64,000 nucleotides of DNA from NCBI RefSeq assembly GCF_030269125.1, contig NZ_BSSM01000012.1, positions 245,694 through 309,693 of the forward strand, read 5' to 3'. The notes under the pieces are model-generated. The model made no database searches and was not told where the DNA came from. It saw only the letters and a list, made by a program, of their open reading frames with translations. The DNA is from Streptomyces hygroscopicus subsp. hygroscopicus (lineage in GTDB: Bacteria > Actinomycetota > Actinomycetes > Streptomycetales > Streptomycetaceae). Positions within the stretch are counted from its first letter, which is position 1; each line of letters opens with the position of its first letter. Below are positions 17,333 through 26,144 of this stretch, piece by piece. Position numbers and translations under genes: made by a program.

Positions 17333-18694
17333 CTAGATCTTCTCCGGGACCGGGTTGCCCGCCGCGGCGATGGCCCGCCGCACCGGGACCCGCGCGAGCA
17401 GCACGAACCCGATGACGAAGAAGGCCACCAGGGAGATGATCGCGGAGCGGTAGCTGCCGGTCAGCTGGTACGTCACGCCGAACAGCAGCGGCCCGAGCCA
17501 GCTCATCCCGCGGTCGCTGAGCTCGTACGCCGAGAAGTACTCGGCCTCCTTGCCCGGCGGCACCAGATGGGAGAAGAGCGAGCGGGACAGCGCCTGGCTG
17601 CCGCCGAGCACCATGCCGATACCGGCGGCCAGCAGGAAGAAGTACACCGGCGCCTTCGCGGGCAGGAAGTACCCGGCGGCGAGCGTGACCGTCCAGGCCA
17701 CCAGCGAGCCGAGGACGGTGCGCTGGGCGCCGTACCTGCGCGCGAGACGGCCCATCGCCAGCGCGCCCGCCACGGCGAGCACCTGCACCAGCAGCACCGC
17801 GACGATCAGTGTCGACTGGCCGAGCCCCAGCTCCTGGGAGCCGTAGACCGAGGCCTGGGAGATGACCGTCTGGATGCCGTCGTTGTAGATCAGGTACGCC
17901 AGCAGGAAGGAGAGCGTCAGCGGATGCCGGCGCATGTCCCGCGCCGTCGCGGCCAGCTGCCGCAGCCCGGTCGAGGGGACGTCCGCCGGCCGGATGCCCG
18001 CCGCCCGCGCGCGCCGGTCGCGCAGCAGGCGCAGCGGTACGAGGGTGAAGGCGCCCCACCACAGGCCCGCCGAGGCCAGGCAGACGCGCACCGCCTGCGC
18101 CTGTGTGAGGCCGAAGGAGTCGTGCGCCGAGTACAGCACCAGGTTGGCGACGAGGACCATGGAACCCGCGCCGTAGCCGAAGGCCCAGCCGCGGGAGGAG
18201 ACCGCGTCGCGGTCCTCGGGCGGGGCGATCTGGGGCAGGTAGGAGTTGTAGAGCATCGCGCCGACGGCCGCCGCCGCGTTGGCCACGACGAGCAGCACCC
18301 CACCCAGCAGGTACCGGTCGCCGTCCAGGAAGAACATGCCCGCGGTCGCCGCCGCGCCGGTGTACGCCGCCGCCGCGAGCAGCGGCTTCTTACGGCCCGT
18401 GCGGTCGGCCGCGCTGCCCACCAGCGGCATCGCCACGACGGCCAGGATCACCGACAGGGACACCGAGTAGGCGAAGAACGACCCCGCCCGCACCGGTATG
18501 CCCAGCGGATGCACGTAGCCGTCGGCGTCCGCCGCGTGCTCGGCGACCGAGGTGAGGTAGGGGCCGATGAAAACGGTCAGGACGCTCGCCGAATAGACGG
18601 AGTACGCCCAGTCGTAGAAGTACCAGCCTCTTTGCTGGCGCCTGAGGTCGGCGGTCTCGTCCGCCGCCTCCGCGCGCACGGTGTCGATCCCCAT
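17333..18694 (-). CDS. MFS transporter of the Atg22/UMF type
   Basis: 453 residues and about twelve TM helices. The start region GWYFYDWAYSVYSASVLTVFIGPYL and the later YLIYNDGIQTVISQASVYG and GGSQALSRSLFSHLVPPGKEAEYFS are hallmarks of the UMF1/Atg22-like MFS branch. It is probably an effluxer of amino acids or small metabolites; the substrate is unknown. ATG 18694 is preferred to the 11-residue longer frame because GGGAGCGGAAGCGAGGG precedes it. It lies 54 bases after the GDPD gene and may be cotranscribed. Confidence 0.88.
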   Translation of the reverse strand: MGIDTVRAEAADETADLRRQQRGWYFYDWAYSVYSASVLTVFIGPYLTSVAEHAADADGYVHPLGIPVRAGSFFAYSVSLSVILAVVAMPLVGSAADRTGRKKPLLAAAAYTGAAATAGMFFLDGDRYLLGGVLLVVANAAAAVGAMLYNSYLPQIAPPEDRDAVSSRGWAFGYGAGSMVLVANLVLYSAHDSFGLTQAQAVRVCLASAGLWWGAFTLVPLRLLRDRRARAAGIRPADVPSTGLRQLAATARDMRRHPLTLSFLLAYLIYNDGIQTVISQASVYGSQELGLGQSTLIVAVLLVQVLAVAGALAMGRLARRYGAQRTVLGSLVAWTVTLAAGYFLPAKAPVYFFLLAAGIGMVLGGSQALSRSLFSHLVPPGKEAEYFSAYELSDRGMSWLGPLLFGVTYQLTGSYRSAIISLVAFFVIGFVLLARVPVRRAIAAAGNPVPEKI

Positions 18695-18748
18695 CGTGCC
18701 CTCGCTTCCGCTCCCCTGCGAAGGCAAGGGTGGCGGGCGTCCGGTCGC

Positions 18749-19516
18749 TCAGACCCAGACCCCGCGCTCCTCCATGACCTTGCGCAACATGTCGATGTGA
18801 TCGGTCATGATGCCATCCACGCCGAGGTCCAACAGCCGGTGCACGCGCTCGGGTTCGTTGATCGTCCACACATGGACCTGGAGGCCGCGCGCGTGGGCCG
18901 CGCGGACGAAGCGGGGGTCGACCACCGGGACGCCCGACTGGGCCTCGGGCACCTGTGCCGCCACGGCCGAGCGGCGCACCGCGGCGGGCAGCCCCCAGGA
19001 GCGCAGCCTCAGGTTCAGCACCCCGCGGGTGCCGAAGGAGGTGGCCAGGCGCGGCCCGGCCAGCCGCTGGGCGCGCAGCACCCGCGCCTCGGAGAACGAG
19101 CCCACGCAGACCCGATCCCAGGCGCCCGTGCGCTCGATCAGGTCCAGCAGGGGACGCAGCGCGGGCTCCGCCTTGACGTCGACGTTCCAGCGGACCTCCG
19201 GGAAGGTCTCCAGCAACTCCTCGAACAGCGGCACCGGTTCACGGCCGCCCACCCGCGCCCGCTCGACCTCGGCCCAGGGCAGGTCGGCGATGCGGCCCGC
19301 GCCGTCGGTGACCCGGTCCAGGGTCGAGTCGTGGAAGGCGACGAGCCGGCCGTCCGCCGTGGTGTGCACATCGGTCTCGATGTAGCGGTAGCCCAGCTCC
19401 ACCGCGCGGCGGAACTGCGCCACGGTGTTCTCCACCCCGTCGGCGGCTCCGCCGCGATGGGCGAAGGCGAGGGGGCCCGGGTGGTCGAGGTAGGGGTGGC
19501 GTATCGCGGTGGTCAC
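18749..19516 (-). CDS. Glycerophosphodiester phosphodiesterase
   Basis: 255 residues, the standard length of bacterial GDPD. AFAHRGGAADGVENT and YIETDVHTTADGRLVAFHDSTLDR supply the catalytic His/Arg, Glu and the Glu-Asp metal ligands; VHVWTINEPERVHRLLDLGVDGIMTD is the C-terminal family signature. It releases glycerol-3-phosphate from deacylated phospholipids. No signal peptide, so cytosolic. GTG 19516 overlaps the stop of the YczE-like gene as GTGA, indicating translational coupling. Confidence 0.92.
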   Translation of the reverse strand: MTTAIRHPYLDHPGPLAFAHRGGAADGVENTVAQFRRAVELGYRYIETDVHTTADGRLVAFHDSTLDRVTDGAGRIADLPWAEVERARVGGREPVPLFEELLETFPEVRWNVDVKAEPALRPLLDLIERTGAWDRVCVGSFSEARVLRAQRLAGPRLATSFGTRGVLNLRLRSWGLPAAVRRSAVAAQVPEAQSGVPVVDPRFVRAAHARGLQVHVWTINEPERVHRLLDLGVDGIMTDHIDMLRKVMEERGVWV

Positions 19517-20163
19517 CGACGCAGTATCGCTCGGCCGGGTGTCCTTCCGGCAACGATCCTGCCGCTCGATTCCGAGGGCAGGGCGAACACCCGCAGGAAG
19601 AACTGGGCCAGCGGGCCGATGGACAGGGCGTACAGCACGGTGCCCACGCCGATGGTGCCGCCCAGCACGACCCCGGTGACCACCACGCTCACCTCGATCA
19701 CCGTGCGCACCAGCCGGATCGAGCGCCCGGTGCGCTGGTGCAGACCCGTCATCAGACCGTCGCGCGGGCCGGGTCCGAAGCGCGCCGCGATGTACAGGCC
19801 GGTCGCCACGCCGTTGAGCAGGATCCCGGCGAACATCAGCGGCACACGGGCGAGGAGCGAGTGGGCCGCGGGCAGCAGTGCGAGCGTCGCGTCCAGGGAC
19901 AGGCCGATGAGGAAGACGTTGGAGACGGTGCCGAGTCCGGGGCGCAGCCGCAGCGGGATCCACAGCAGCAGCACCGCCGCGCCCACGATGATCGCCACCT
20001 CGCCGATGCTCAGCCCGGTCCGTCTCGCCAGCCCCTGGTGCAGCACCCCCCAGGGCTCCAGGCCGAGGCCCGAGGCCACGAGCAGCGCGGAACTCACCCC
20101 GTAGAGGGTGAGTCCGACGTAGAGCTGGAGCAATCGGCGTCCTCTATGTCCCGGAGCGGACAC
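19513..20163 (-). CDS. YczE/YitT-family membrane protein
   Basis: 216 residues with five hydrophobic segments. LYVGLTLYGVSSALLVASGLGLEPWGVLHQGLARRTGLSIGEVAIIVGAAVLLL and GPGPRDGLMTGLHQRTG are typical of YczE-type proteins. In many Gram-positive bacteria such genes lie next to a MocR regulator, as here. Function unknown, possibly transport linked to vitamin B6. Coupled to the downstream GDPD gene. Confidence 0.85.
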   Translation of the reverse strand: MSAPGHRGRRLLQLYVGLTLYGVSSALLVASGLGLEPWGVLHQGLARRTGLSIGEVAIIVGAAVLLLWIPLRLRPGLGTVSNVFLIGLSLDATLALLPAAHSLLARVPLMFAGILLNGVATGLYIAARFGPGPRDGLMTGLHQRTGRSIRLVRTVIEVSVVVTGVVLGGTIGVGTVLYALSIGPLAQFFLRVFALPSESSGRIVAGRTPGRAILRR

Positions 20164-20215
20164 AACATACCCCCCTGGGTAGTGATGGTGGCCTGACGCA
20201 TGTCACTCTGTGGCT

Positions 20216-20230
20216 TGGAGAGAAACTCCA
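20216..20230. promoter_or_regulatory. Possible MocR operator
   Basis: TGGAG-AGAAA-CTCCA inverted repeat in the divergent MocR/YczE-like intergenic region, followed by CCATCCATGGCCAAT. Short and unproven. Confidence 0.3.
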
Positions 20231-20264
20231 TCCATGGCCAATCCGGGGAAGGTGGACTGATCTC

Positions 20265-21776
20265 ATGACGCAGTGGACCTCGGCGGTGGGGGCCGCGCAG
20301 CTCGCCCGGCTGCTCAACTCCCAGCAGGAACGGCCGGCCGGCCCCGGCAGCCGCCGCCCGCCCGCCTACCGGGCGCTGGCCGACGGCATCCGGCTGCTGG
20401 TGCTCGAAGGGCGCGTCCCGGTCGCCGCCCGGCTGCCCGCCGAACGCGAACTGGCCCTCGCCCTCTCCGTCAGCCGCACCACGGTGGCGGCCGCCTACGA
20501 GGCGCTGCGCGGCGAGGGTTTCCTGGAGTCCCGGCGGGGCGCGGGCAGCTGGACCGCCGTACCGGCCGGGAACCCGGTGCCCGCGCGCGGTCTGGAGCCC
20601 CTGCCCCCGGAGGCCCTCGGCTCGATGATCGACCTGGGCTGCGCCTCCCTGCCCGCGCCCGAGCCCTGGCTCACCCGCGCGGTGCAGGGAGCGCTGGAGG
20701 AACTGCCGCCGTACGCGCACACGCACGGGGACTATCCCGCCGGGCTGCCCGCCCTGCGCGCGATGATCGCCGAGCGCTACACCGCGCGCGGGATCCCCAC
20801 CATGCCGGAGCAGATCATGGTGACGACCGGCGCGATGGGCGCCATCGACGCGATCTGCCATCTCTTCGCGGGCCGCGGCGAGCGCATCGCGGTGGAGTCC
20901 CCTTCCTACGCCAACATCCTCCAGCTGATGCGGGAGGCGGGCGCGCGGCTGGTGCCCGTGGCGATGGCCGAGGGGCTCGCCGGGTGGGACATGGACCGCT
21001 GGCGCCAGGTCCTGCGGGAGGCCGCGCCGCGGCTCGCCTACGTGGTCGCCGACTTCCACAACCCCACGGGGGCGCTGGCCGACGAGGACCAGCGGCGCCG
21101 GCTCGTGGACGCGGCCCGCGCGGCCGGGACGGTGCTCGTCGCCGACGAGACGATGACCGAGCTGTGGCTCGAGGAGGAGCTGGGCGGCGGGCGGATGCCG
21201 CGCCGGGTGTGCGCGTTCGACCCCGCGGGGTCCACGGTGATCACGGTCGGTTCGGCCAGCAAGGCGTTCTGGGCGGGGATGCGGATCGGGTGGGTGCGGG
21301 CGGCCCCGGACATCGTCCGCAGCCTGGTCGCCGCGCGGGCGTACGCCGATCTGGGCACGCCGGTGCTGGAGCAGCTCGCCGTCAACTGGCTCTTCAGCAC
21401 GGGAGGTTGGGAGCAGGCGGTGGCCCTTCGCCGGGCCCAGGCCCGGGAGAACCGGGACGCCCTGGTCGCCGCGCTCCGCCAGACGCTGCCGGACTGGGAG
21501 TTCTCCGTCCCCCAGGGGGGCCTGACCCTCTGGGTCCGCGCGGGCGGCCTCTCCGGCTCCCGCATCGCGGAAGCGGGCGAACGCACGGGCGTCCGCGTCC
21601 CGTCCGGGCCGCGCTTCGGCGTCGACGGCGCGTTCGAGGGGTACGTCCGGCTGCCGTTCACCGTGGGGGGAGCGGTGGCGGAGGAGGCGGCGGTCCGGCT
21701 GGCCGCGGCGGCGCGGCTGGTGGAGACCGGGGGGACGGGGACGGCGGCGGAGTCACCGCGGACGTTCGTCGCGTAG
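20265..21776 (+). CDS. MocR-type regulator (GntR HTH plus aminotransferase fold)
   Basis: 503 residues. The winged helix (about 35-105) includes LPAERELALALSVSRTTVAAAYEALRGEGFLESRRGAGSW. The rest is a fold-type I aminotransferase with the PLP lysine K333 in GSASKAFWAGMRIGW and DFHNPTG before it. MocR proteins sense PLP or PLP adducts and control a divergent neighbour. Here that is the YczE-like gene, 101 bases away. Confidence 0.92.
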   Translation: MTQWTSAVGAAQLARLLNSQQERPAGPGSRRPPAYRALADGIRLLVLEGRVPVAARLPAERELALALSVSRTTVAAAYEALRGEGFLESRRGAGSWTAVPAGNPVPARGLEPLPPEALGSMIDLGCASLPAPEPWLTRAVQGALEELPPYAHTHGDYPAGLPALRAMIAERYTARGIPTMPEQIMVTTGAMGAIDAICHLFAGRGERIAVESPSYANILQLMREAGARLVPVAMAEGLAGWDMDRWRQVLREAAPRLAYVVADFHNPTGALADEDQRRRLVDAARAAGTVLVADETMTELWLEEELGGGRMPRRVCAFDPAGSTVITVGSASKAFWAGMRIGWVRAAPDIVRSLVAARAYADLGTPVLEQLAVNWLFSTGGWEQAVALRRAQARENRDALVAALRQTLPDWEFSVPQGGLTLWVRAGGLSGSRIAEAGERTGVRVPSGPRFGVDGAFEGYVRLPFTVGGAVAEEAAVRLAAAARLVETGGTGTAAESPRTFVA

Positions 21777-21780
21777 CGCG

Positions 21781-21852
21781 CCCGGGGTCCGCGCTTCCCC
21801 GCGCCCCGGGGTCCGCGCTTCCCCGCGCCCCGGGGTCCGCGCCTCCCCGCGC
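21781..21852. repeat. 24-bp tandem repeat, three copies
   Basis: Copies at 21781-21804, 21805-21828 and 21829-21852, each starting CCCGGGGTCCGCGC; the first two are identical and the third differs by one base. A partial fourth runs into a GGGGCGCGGGAACCGCGCGACGAG-like element of a type I recall as common between Streptomyces genes. Located between convergent genes. Confidence 0.8.
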
Positions 21853-21920
21853 CCCGGGGGGCGCGGGAACCGCGCGACGAGCCGCGACCGCCCGCGCCCG
21901 AGGAACCGCCGTCGGCCCGC

Positions 21921-23525
21921 TTACTCGGCCGGTACCGGTTCCGCGGGGGCCGGCTTGGTCAGGTCGATCGGCTGAGCAGGCCGCGCGGTCCGCGGCGGCA
22001 GGAGATCCAGCACCGCCCTGCGGTCGTCCTCGCTCGTCGCGTCGTCATAGGGGTCCGGTGTCCGCGGCACCTGGAGCCGGTGCACCGGGCCGTGGCCCAG
22101 CCGCGCGTACCCCCGACCCGGCGGTACCTGGGCCGGCGGGGTCGTGCGCGGCGCCGCCCCCAGCACCCCCTCCAGCTGCCGCGCCGTCGCCGACCCGAGG
22201 GCCACCCGCGCCCGCGTGTGCTGCCGTACCGCGTCGCTCAGCGCGTCGAGGCCGTCGTAGTGCTCGGCGACGACGACGGTGACGTTCGCCGCCCGCCCGT
22301 GCCGCAGCGGCACCTGGAGCAGCGTCTGCGGATCCTCGCGGCCGTCGACCTCCGCGAGGTGCGCGAACACGCTCGGCCGGTCGAAGAGGATCCACAGGGG
22401 GCGCCGGGTGTCCGCCGGGGGCGGGTCGCCCGCCTGCCGGGCGAGGTTGATCTCGACGAGCCGCCGTTCGGTCTCCCGCGCGGCCCACTCCAGGCTCGTC
22501 AGCGCCCCGGGGAGCGCGCACTCCACGGCCGGCACGCCCTCCCGGCCGGTCAGGCACGCGTACTCGCCGGTGCCCCCGCCGTCCACGATGAGGACGTCGC
22601 CGTACTGGAGGGCCTGGAGGGCCAGCGAACGCAGCAGGGTGGAGGTGCCGCTGCCGGGCTGGCCGACGGCCAGCAGGTGCGGCTCGGTGGAGCGGGCGCC
22701 GGTGCGCCAGACGACGGGCGGGACGTCGCGCTGTTCGCCGTACGCGTCCCCGTAGTCCCCGAAGGAGAGGGGCAGCGTGCGCTGCACCTCGCTGGGGTCG
22801 GTGAAGCCGAGCACGCTCTCCCCGGGCGCGGTCACGTACCGCTGCGCCACGATGTCCGCGGGCAGCGGCGGGAGCGCGGTCACGGCGAGCTGGTTGCCCT
22901 CCTCGTCCCACCCGAACCGGTACTCGCGCCCGCGCCCCGCCTTCGCGGTGAGCACCTGCTCGATCCGCGCGCGGGCCTCCGGCTCGCCGTCCGGGAAGTA
23001 CGCCGGGTAGCGGAGCACGAGCTGTCCGACCCGCCCGCCGTCGTCGAACTCGTGGGCGGGGAAGGCCTTCTGCCACTCCCCGCCGTGCGCGTACAGCGGG
23101 GCCGGGTCCTCGGGGACGGAGAAGTACGGCACCAGTGCCTCGTACAGCGCCCGCAGCCGCTCGGCCCGGGACTCGTCGGGGCCCTCGGACGCGGGCGGCG
23201 TGCGGTCGCGGCCCAGCCAGGCCGCCGCCGTCATCACGGTGATGACGGCCAGCAGCGGCCCGTACGGCGCCAGCGCCACGACCAGTACCAGGCAGGCCAC
23301 CAGGAACAGCAGCGGCCCGCGCCGGTCCTTGGGGGTGGCGGCCCACCGGCGCCGCCCGGCCGAGGCCAGCAGGCGCAGCCCGCGGGAGAGGGTGATCAGC
23401 GGATGGAGCACGTCGGTGGCGCTGTCGGCCGCCGTCCGGGCCAGTTCCCGGCTCCGCGCCAGTTGCGTCCGGGCGATCTGCGCGCCGTCCTTGCTCAGAA
23501 TGCGGGGGAGGGGCCGCCGGGCCAC
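21921..23525 (-). CDS. FtsK/TraB-like membrane protein with defective P-loop
   Basis: 534 residues. Two TM helices (about 80-120, LLFLVACLVLVVALAPYGPLLAVITVMTAAAWLG) precede a soluble domain of FtsK/SpoIIIE-TraB style. The expected Walker A reads VGQPGSGTSTLLRSLALQAL: the invariant Lys is Thr. The Walker B region (DVLIVDGGG or WILFDRPS) is also unusual. The protein may bind nucleotide weakly or be structural. A 64-residue membrane protein gene lies 49 bases upstream on the same strand, so the two probably form one transcript. The pair is chromosomal here; no relaxase, integrase or att site is near. Confidence 0.75.
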   Translation of the reverse strand: MARRPLPRILSKDGAQIARTQLARSRELARTAADSATDVLHPLITLSRGLRLLASAGRRRWAATPKDRRGPLLFLVACLVLVVALAPYGPLLAVITVMTAAAWLGRDRTPPASEGPDESRAERLRALYEALVPYFSVPEDPAPLYAHGGEWQKAFPAHEFDDGGRVGQLVLRYPAYFPDGEPEARARIEQVLTAKAGRGREYRFGWDEEGNQLAVTALPPLPADIVAQRYVTAPGESVLGFTDPSEVQRTLPLSFGDYGDAYGEQRDVPPVVWRTGARSTEPHLLAVGQPGSGTSTLLRSLALQALQYGDVLIVDGGGTGEYACLTGREGVPAVECALPGALTSLEWAARETERRLVEINLARQAGDPPPADTRRPLWILFDRPSVFAHLAEVDGREDPQTLLQVPLRHGRAANVTVVVAEHYDGLDALSDAVRQHTRARVALGSATARQLEGVLGAAPRTTPPAQVPPGRGYARLGHGPVHRLQVPRTPDPYDDATSEDDRRAVLDLLPPRTARPAQPIDLTKPAPAEPVPAE

Positions 23526-23574
23526 TGCTGTCTCCTGGTGGTGCGTACGGGCGGGACGTGCTGCGGGGCCGGCG

Positions 23575-23769
23575 TCAGAACTTGATGCCGCCCAGGAGGC
23601 TGGCCAGGCTCTCCCCGCCGGCCTTGATGCTCGGGGCGATGGCCGTGCTCGACAGGTAGAACCCGAACAGCGTGGAGACGCAGGCGTGCGAGCCCTTGAG
23701 GCCGTCCTTGCGGAAGTAGAGGAACATGACGGTGCCGAGCAGGACGACGCCTGACATGGAGAGGATCAT
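23575..23769 (-). CDS. Small membrane protein paired with the FtsK-like gene
   Basis: 64 residues: MILSMSGVVLLGTVMFLYF is one TM helix, and a second weakly hydrophobic segment (CVSTLFGFYLSSTAIAPSI) follows. AGGAGG is well placed before ATG 23769; the frame upstream of it is ignored. It resembles small spread-type proteins that accompany TraB/FtsK-like ATPases, but that is an inference from context. Confidence 0.8.
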   Translation of the reverse strand: MILSMSGVVLLGTVMFLYFRKDGLKGSHACVSTLFGFYLSSTAIAPSIKAGGESLASLLGGIKF

Positions 23770-24032
23770 TGGGTGCCTCCTGGTGTCGAGGGGGACAGTC
23801 ACCATCAGTACTTCCAGGATCACAGCATGTGTCTATACGACAAAGAGCGCAACCGAGTGAATATCGTGACTATTCGCCCGACCGGTGGAGCCTGCGCGGC
23901 CCCGGCGGACCGGGGCGCTCGCGGACGATCTCACCCGTAACGATCCTTACGCCGGGCACAACGGGTCATGTGAGGCACGAGCCAGTACCCTTGCGGTTCA
24001 CCTGAACGGTTGTAATGAGAGGCGGTCCGGCG

Positions 24033-24425
24033 ATGAGCGAAGCCCCCGACCCCGAGGTCGTGGAGCTGGCGACCAAGATCTTCGATCTGGCCCGGCAGGG
24101 GCAGACCGAGGCACTCGTGGCGTACGTCGACGCGGGCGTTCCGGCCAACCTCACCAACGACCGCGGGGACTCCCTGGTGATGCTCGCCGCCTACCACGGA
24201 CACGCCGACGCGGTGCGCGCGCTGCTGGCCCGCGGTGCGGAGGCGAACCGCGTCAACGACCGGGGGCAGACCCCGATCGCGGGCGCGGTCTTCAAGGGTG
24301 GGACGGAGGTCGTCAAGGCCCTCCTGGAGGGCGGCGCCGACCCCGCCGCGGGCACGCCGTCGGCCGTCGACACCGCCCGGATGTTCGGTCGGGCCGACGT
24401 CCTCGAACTCTTCGGCGTCAGCTGA
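24033..24425 (+). CDS. Ankyrin-repeat protein
   Basis: 130 residues with three to four ankyrin units (DRGDSLVMLAAYHGHADAVRALLARGAEANRVNDRG, QTPIAGAVFKGGTEVVKALLEGGADP and flanks). It is a protein-interaction scaffold; the partner is unknown. ATG 24033 has GAGAGGCGG upstream. A promoter is likely just before: TTGCGG then TAATGA about 16 bases later, with the palindrome GTTCACCTGAAC between them (about 23995-24006). Confidence 0.88.
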   Translation: MSEAPDPEVVELATKIFDLARQGQTEALVAYVDAGVPANLTNDRGDSLVMLAAYHGHADAVRALLARGAEANRVNDRGQTPIAGAVFKGGTEVVKALLEGGADPAAGTPSAVDTARMFGRADVLELFGVS

Positions 24426-24619
24426 CGCCGGACTTCTGACCAGCGACGACACGGAAAACGGGGGAGGCGGTACAGGGCCGCCGGAAATACGGTCGCGGCA
24501 GCACACACCGCGGGTCATCATGACGACGTGATTCACGGACGCGATGGCTGGGCAGGTGTTGCCGCACCGCGCGGACCGTGATGCGGTCCGCATGGGCCAC
24601 CGACGAGAGGCAGAGAGAG

Positions 24620-24679
24620 ATGGTCTACAGCAAGCAAGAGACGGCGGGCGCTCCTCCGTTGTGTCACGCGGCCAGGTAG
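24620..24679 (+). CDS. Possible 19-residue leader peptide
   Basis: ATG 24620 follows GAGAGGCAGAGAGAG, a strong ribosome binding site, and encodes MVYSKQETAGAPPLCHAAR before TAG. It ends 46 bases before the HEAT-repeat gene. Nothing else explains this strong Shine-Dalgarno sequence. Upstream lies an inverted repeat GCGGACCG-TGAT-GCGGTCCGC (about 24569-24590). Confidence 0.35.
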   Translation: MVYSKQETAGAPPLCHAAR

Positions 24680-24725
24680 TGCGTGTTCCCCGGTTGCGTC
24701 GACGCTTGATGTGAGGCTGTTTCCC

Positions 24726-26144
24726 ATGTTCGATCCGGTCATAGCGCCCAGCGGTACGCTGCTCGGCCTGCTCCAGCGGGGCCGCGGCGACGGCACGCTG
24801 CACGCGCTCACCGCGCCCCGCGCGGAGGCGCTCGCGGCCCTGAACCACTGTGTGCTGCGCGATCCCCGCCACGACTGGCAGGTGGAGAACCGCTCCCTGT
24901 ACTACGCCCGGCTCTTCCTCGACCTGAACGGCGAACTGGACGCCGTCGAGGCGCATCTCTTCGACCCCGAGGACCACCTCGACACCGAGGAGTCCCGCAC
25001 CGGCCTGGCGCTCGCGGTGCTCGGCCACCTCGCCTCGTACGGCCGCCGCGACGCCCTCGACCTGCTGCGCCGGTACGCCGCGCGGGGCGCCAACTGGGCC
25101 TGGGCGCTGGACGAACTGGCGCTGCGGGACGACGACGCGGGGCTGCGCGCCCTCGCCGCCCCCGTGCTCGCCCGTTTCCCCGCCGACGCCGAGGGCGAGG
25201 CCGAGCTGGCCGCCGCCGTGCGTGACGCCTTCGAGCCGCGGCCCTGGCGGCTGTGGGCCGAGGACCCGCGCGAGGCCATCGGCGCGCGGGTGCGGGCCGC
25301 CCACGAGGCCGGATGCTTCGACCGCTGGCAACGGCAGATGCGGCCGACCGGACCCCGCCCCGGCTGGAGCGTGCGCGCCGTCTTCGAGTGGGCCCAGCAG
25401 GGCCTCGACCGCGGCGCCGCCCTCCACGTGCCCGCCGCCCGCTGCCTGGTCGCCGTGGCCGGGCCCGAGGACCGGCCGGAGATCGTCCGGGCCGCCCGCA
25501 CCGGCACCGACGGTGCCCGCTGCACCGCACTGAGGTATCTCGCCGACAGCTCCGACCCCGAGGCACTCGCTCTGATCGAGGCCGCGGTCGCCGACGGCAC
25601 CACGGTCGTCGTGGACGCCGCGGTCGACGCCTTCGAACGCATGCGCAGCATCGCGGCCGTGGACCGTGCGCGGGGCTGGGCGCAGCGCCCCGACGCGCTC
25701 GGCGCCGCCGCCGGACGCATGCTCGCCTGCCGGGGGGGCGCCCAGGACAGCCCGCTCGTCCTCGGCGCCCTGCGCGAGGCCGTGCGCGGCGAGGGACCCG
25801 ACGCGCCCACGCTGTGGACCCTGGTCGACGGCGCCGGACGCCTCGGCATCGCCTGCGCGGCGCCGGTGCTGCGCCACGTCTACCGGGAGACCGCCTCCTC
25901 CCACCTCCGCGGCCGCGCCGCCCGCGCCCTCGCCGCGACCGACCCCTCCTTCGCCACCGGCTTCGCCGTCGAATGCCTCTGGGACTGCGAGGAGACGACC
26001 CGCGAACTCGCCGCCCGCCACGCCGAGACCGGCGACACCCGTGTCGTCGAACGCCTCCGCCGCCTCGCCGCGGACCCGGCCGAGGAGGACGAGGTCCAGA
26101 CGGCGGTCCGCAGCCGCTTCGGGCCGGACATGACGACGGGCTGA
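24726..26144 (+). CDS. HEAT-repeat protein
   Basis: 472 residues, fully helical with successive 30-40 residue repeats such as RTGLALAVLGHLASYGRRDALDLLRRYAARGANWAWALDELALRDDDAGLRALAAPVLARFP and TALRYLADSSDPEALALIEAAVADG. It is a solenoid scaffold of unknown partner and is cytosolic. ATG 24726 is preferred (GTGAGG upstream, conserved-looking start MFDPVIAPSG); ATG 24711 is in frame as an alternative. Confidence 0.85.
   Translation: MFDPVIAPSGTLLGLLQRGRGDGTLHALTAPRAEALAALNHCVLRDPRHDWQVENRSLYYARLFLDLNGELDAVEAHLFDPEDHLDTEESRTGLALAVLGHLASYGRRDALDLLRRYAARGANWAWALDELALRDDDAGLRALAAPVLARFPADAEGEAELAAAVRDAFEPRPWRLWAEDPREAIGARVRAAHEAGCFDRWQRQMRPTGPRPGWSVRAVFEWAQQGLDRGAALHVPAARCLVAVAGPEDRPEIVRAARTGTDGARCTALRYLADSSDPEALALIEAAVADGTTVVVDAAVDAFERMRSIAAVDRARGWAQRPDALGAAAGRMLACRGGAQDSPLVLGALREAVRGEGPDAPTLWTLVDGAGRLGIACAAPVLRHVYRETASSHLRGRAARALAATDPSFATGFAVECLWDCEETTRELAARHAETGDTRVVERLRRLAADPAEEDEVQTAVRSRFGPDMTTG

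Noticed and set aside
21921..23769. Integrative conjugative element with a TraB-type translocase
   Set aside because: No integrase, excisionase, replication gene, tRNA or att repeats nearby, and the P-loop lacks its lysine.
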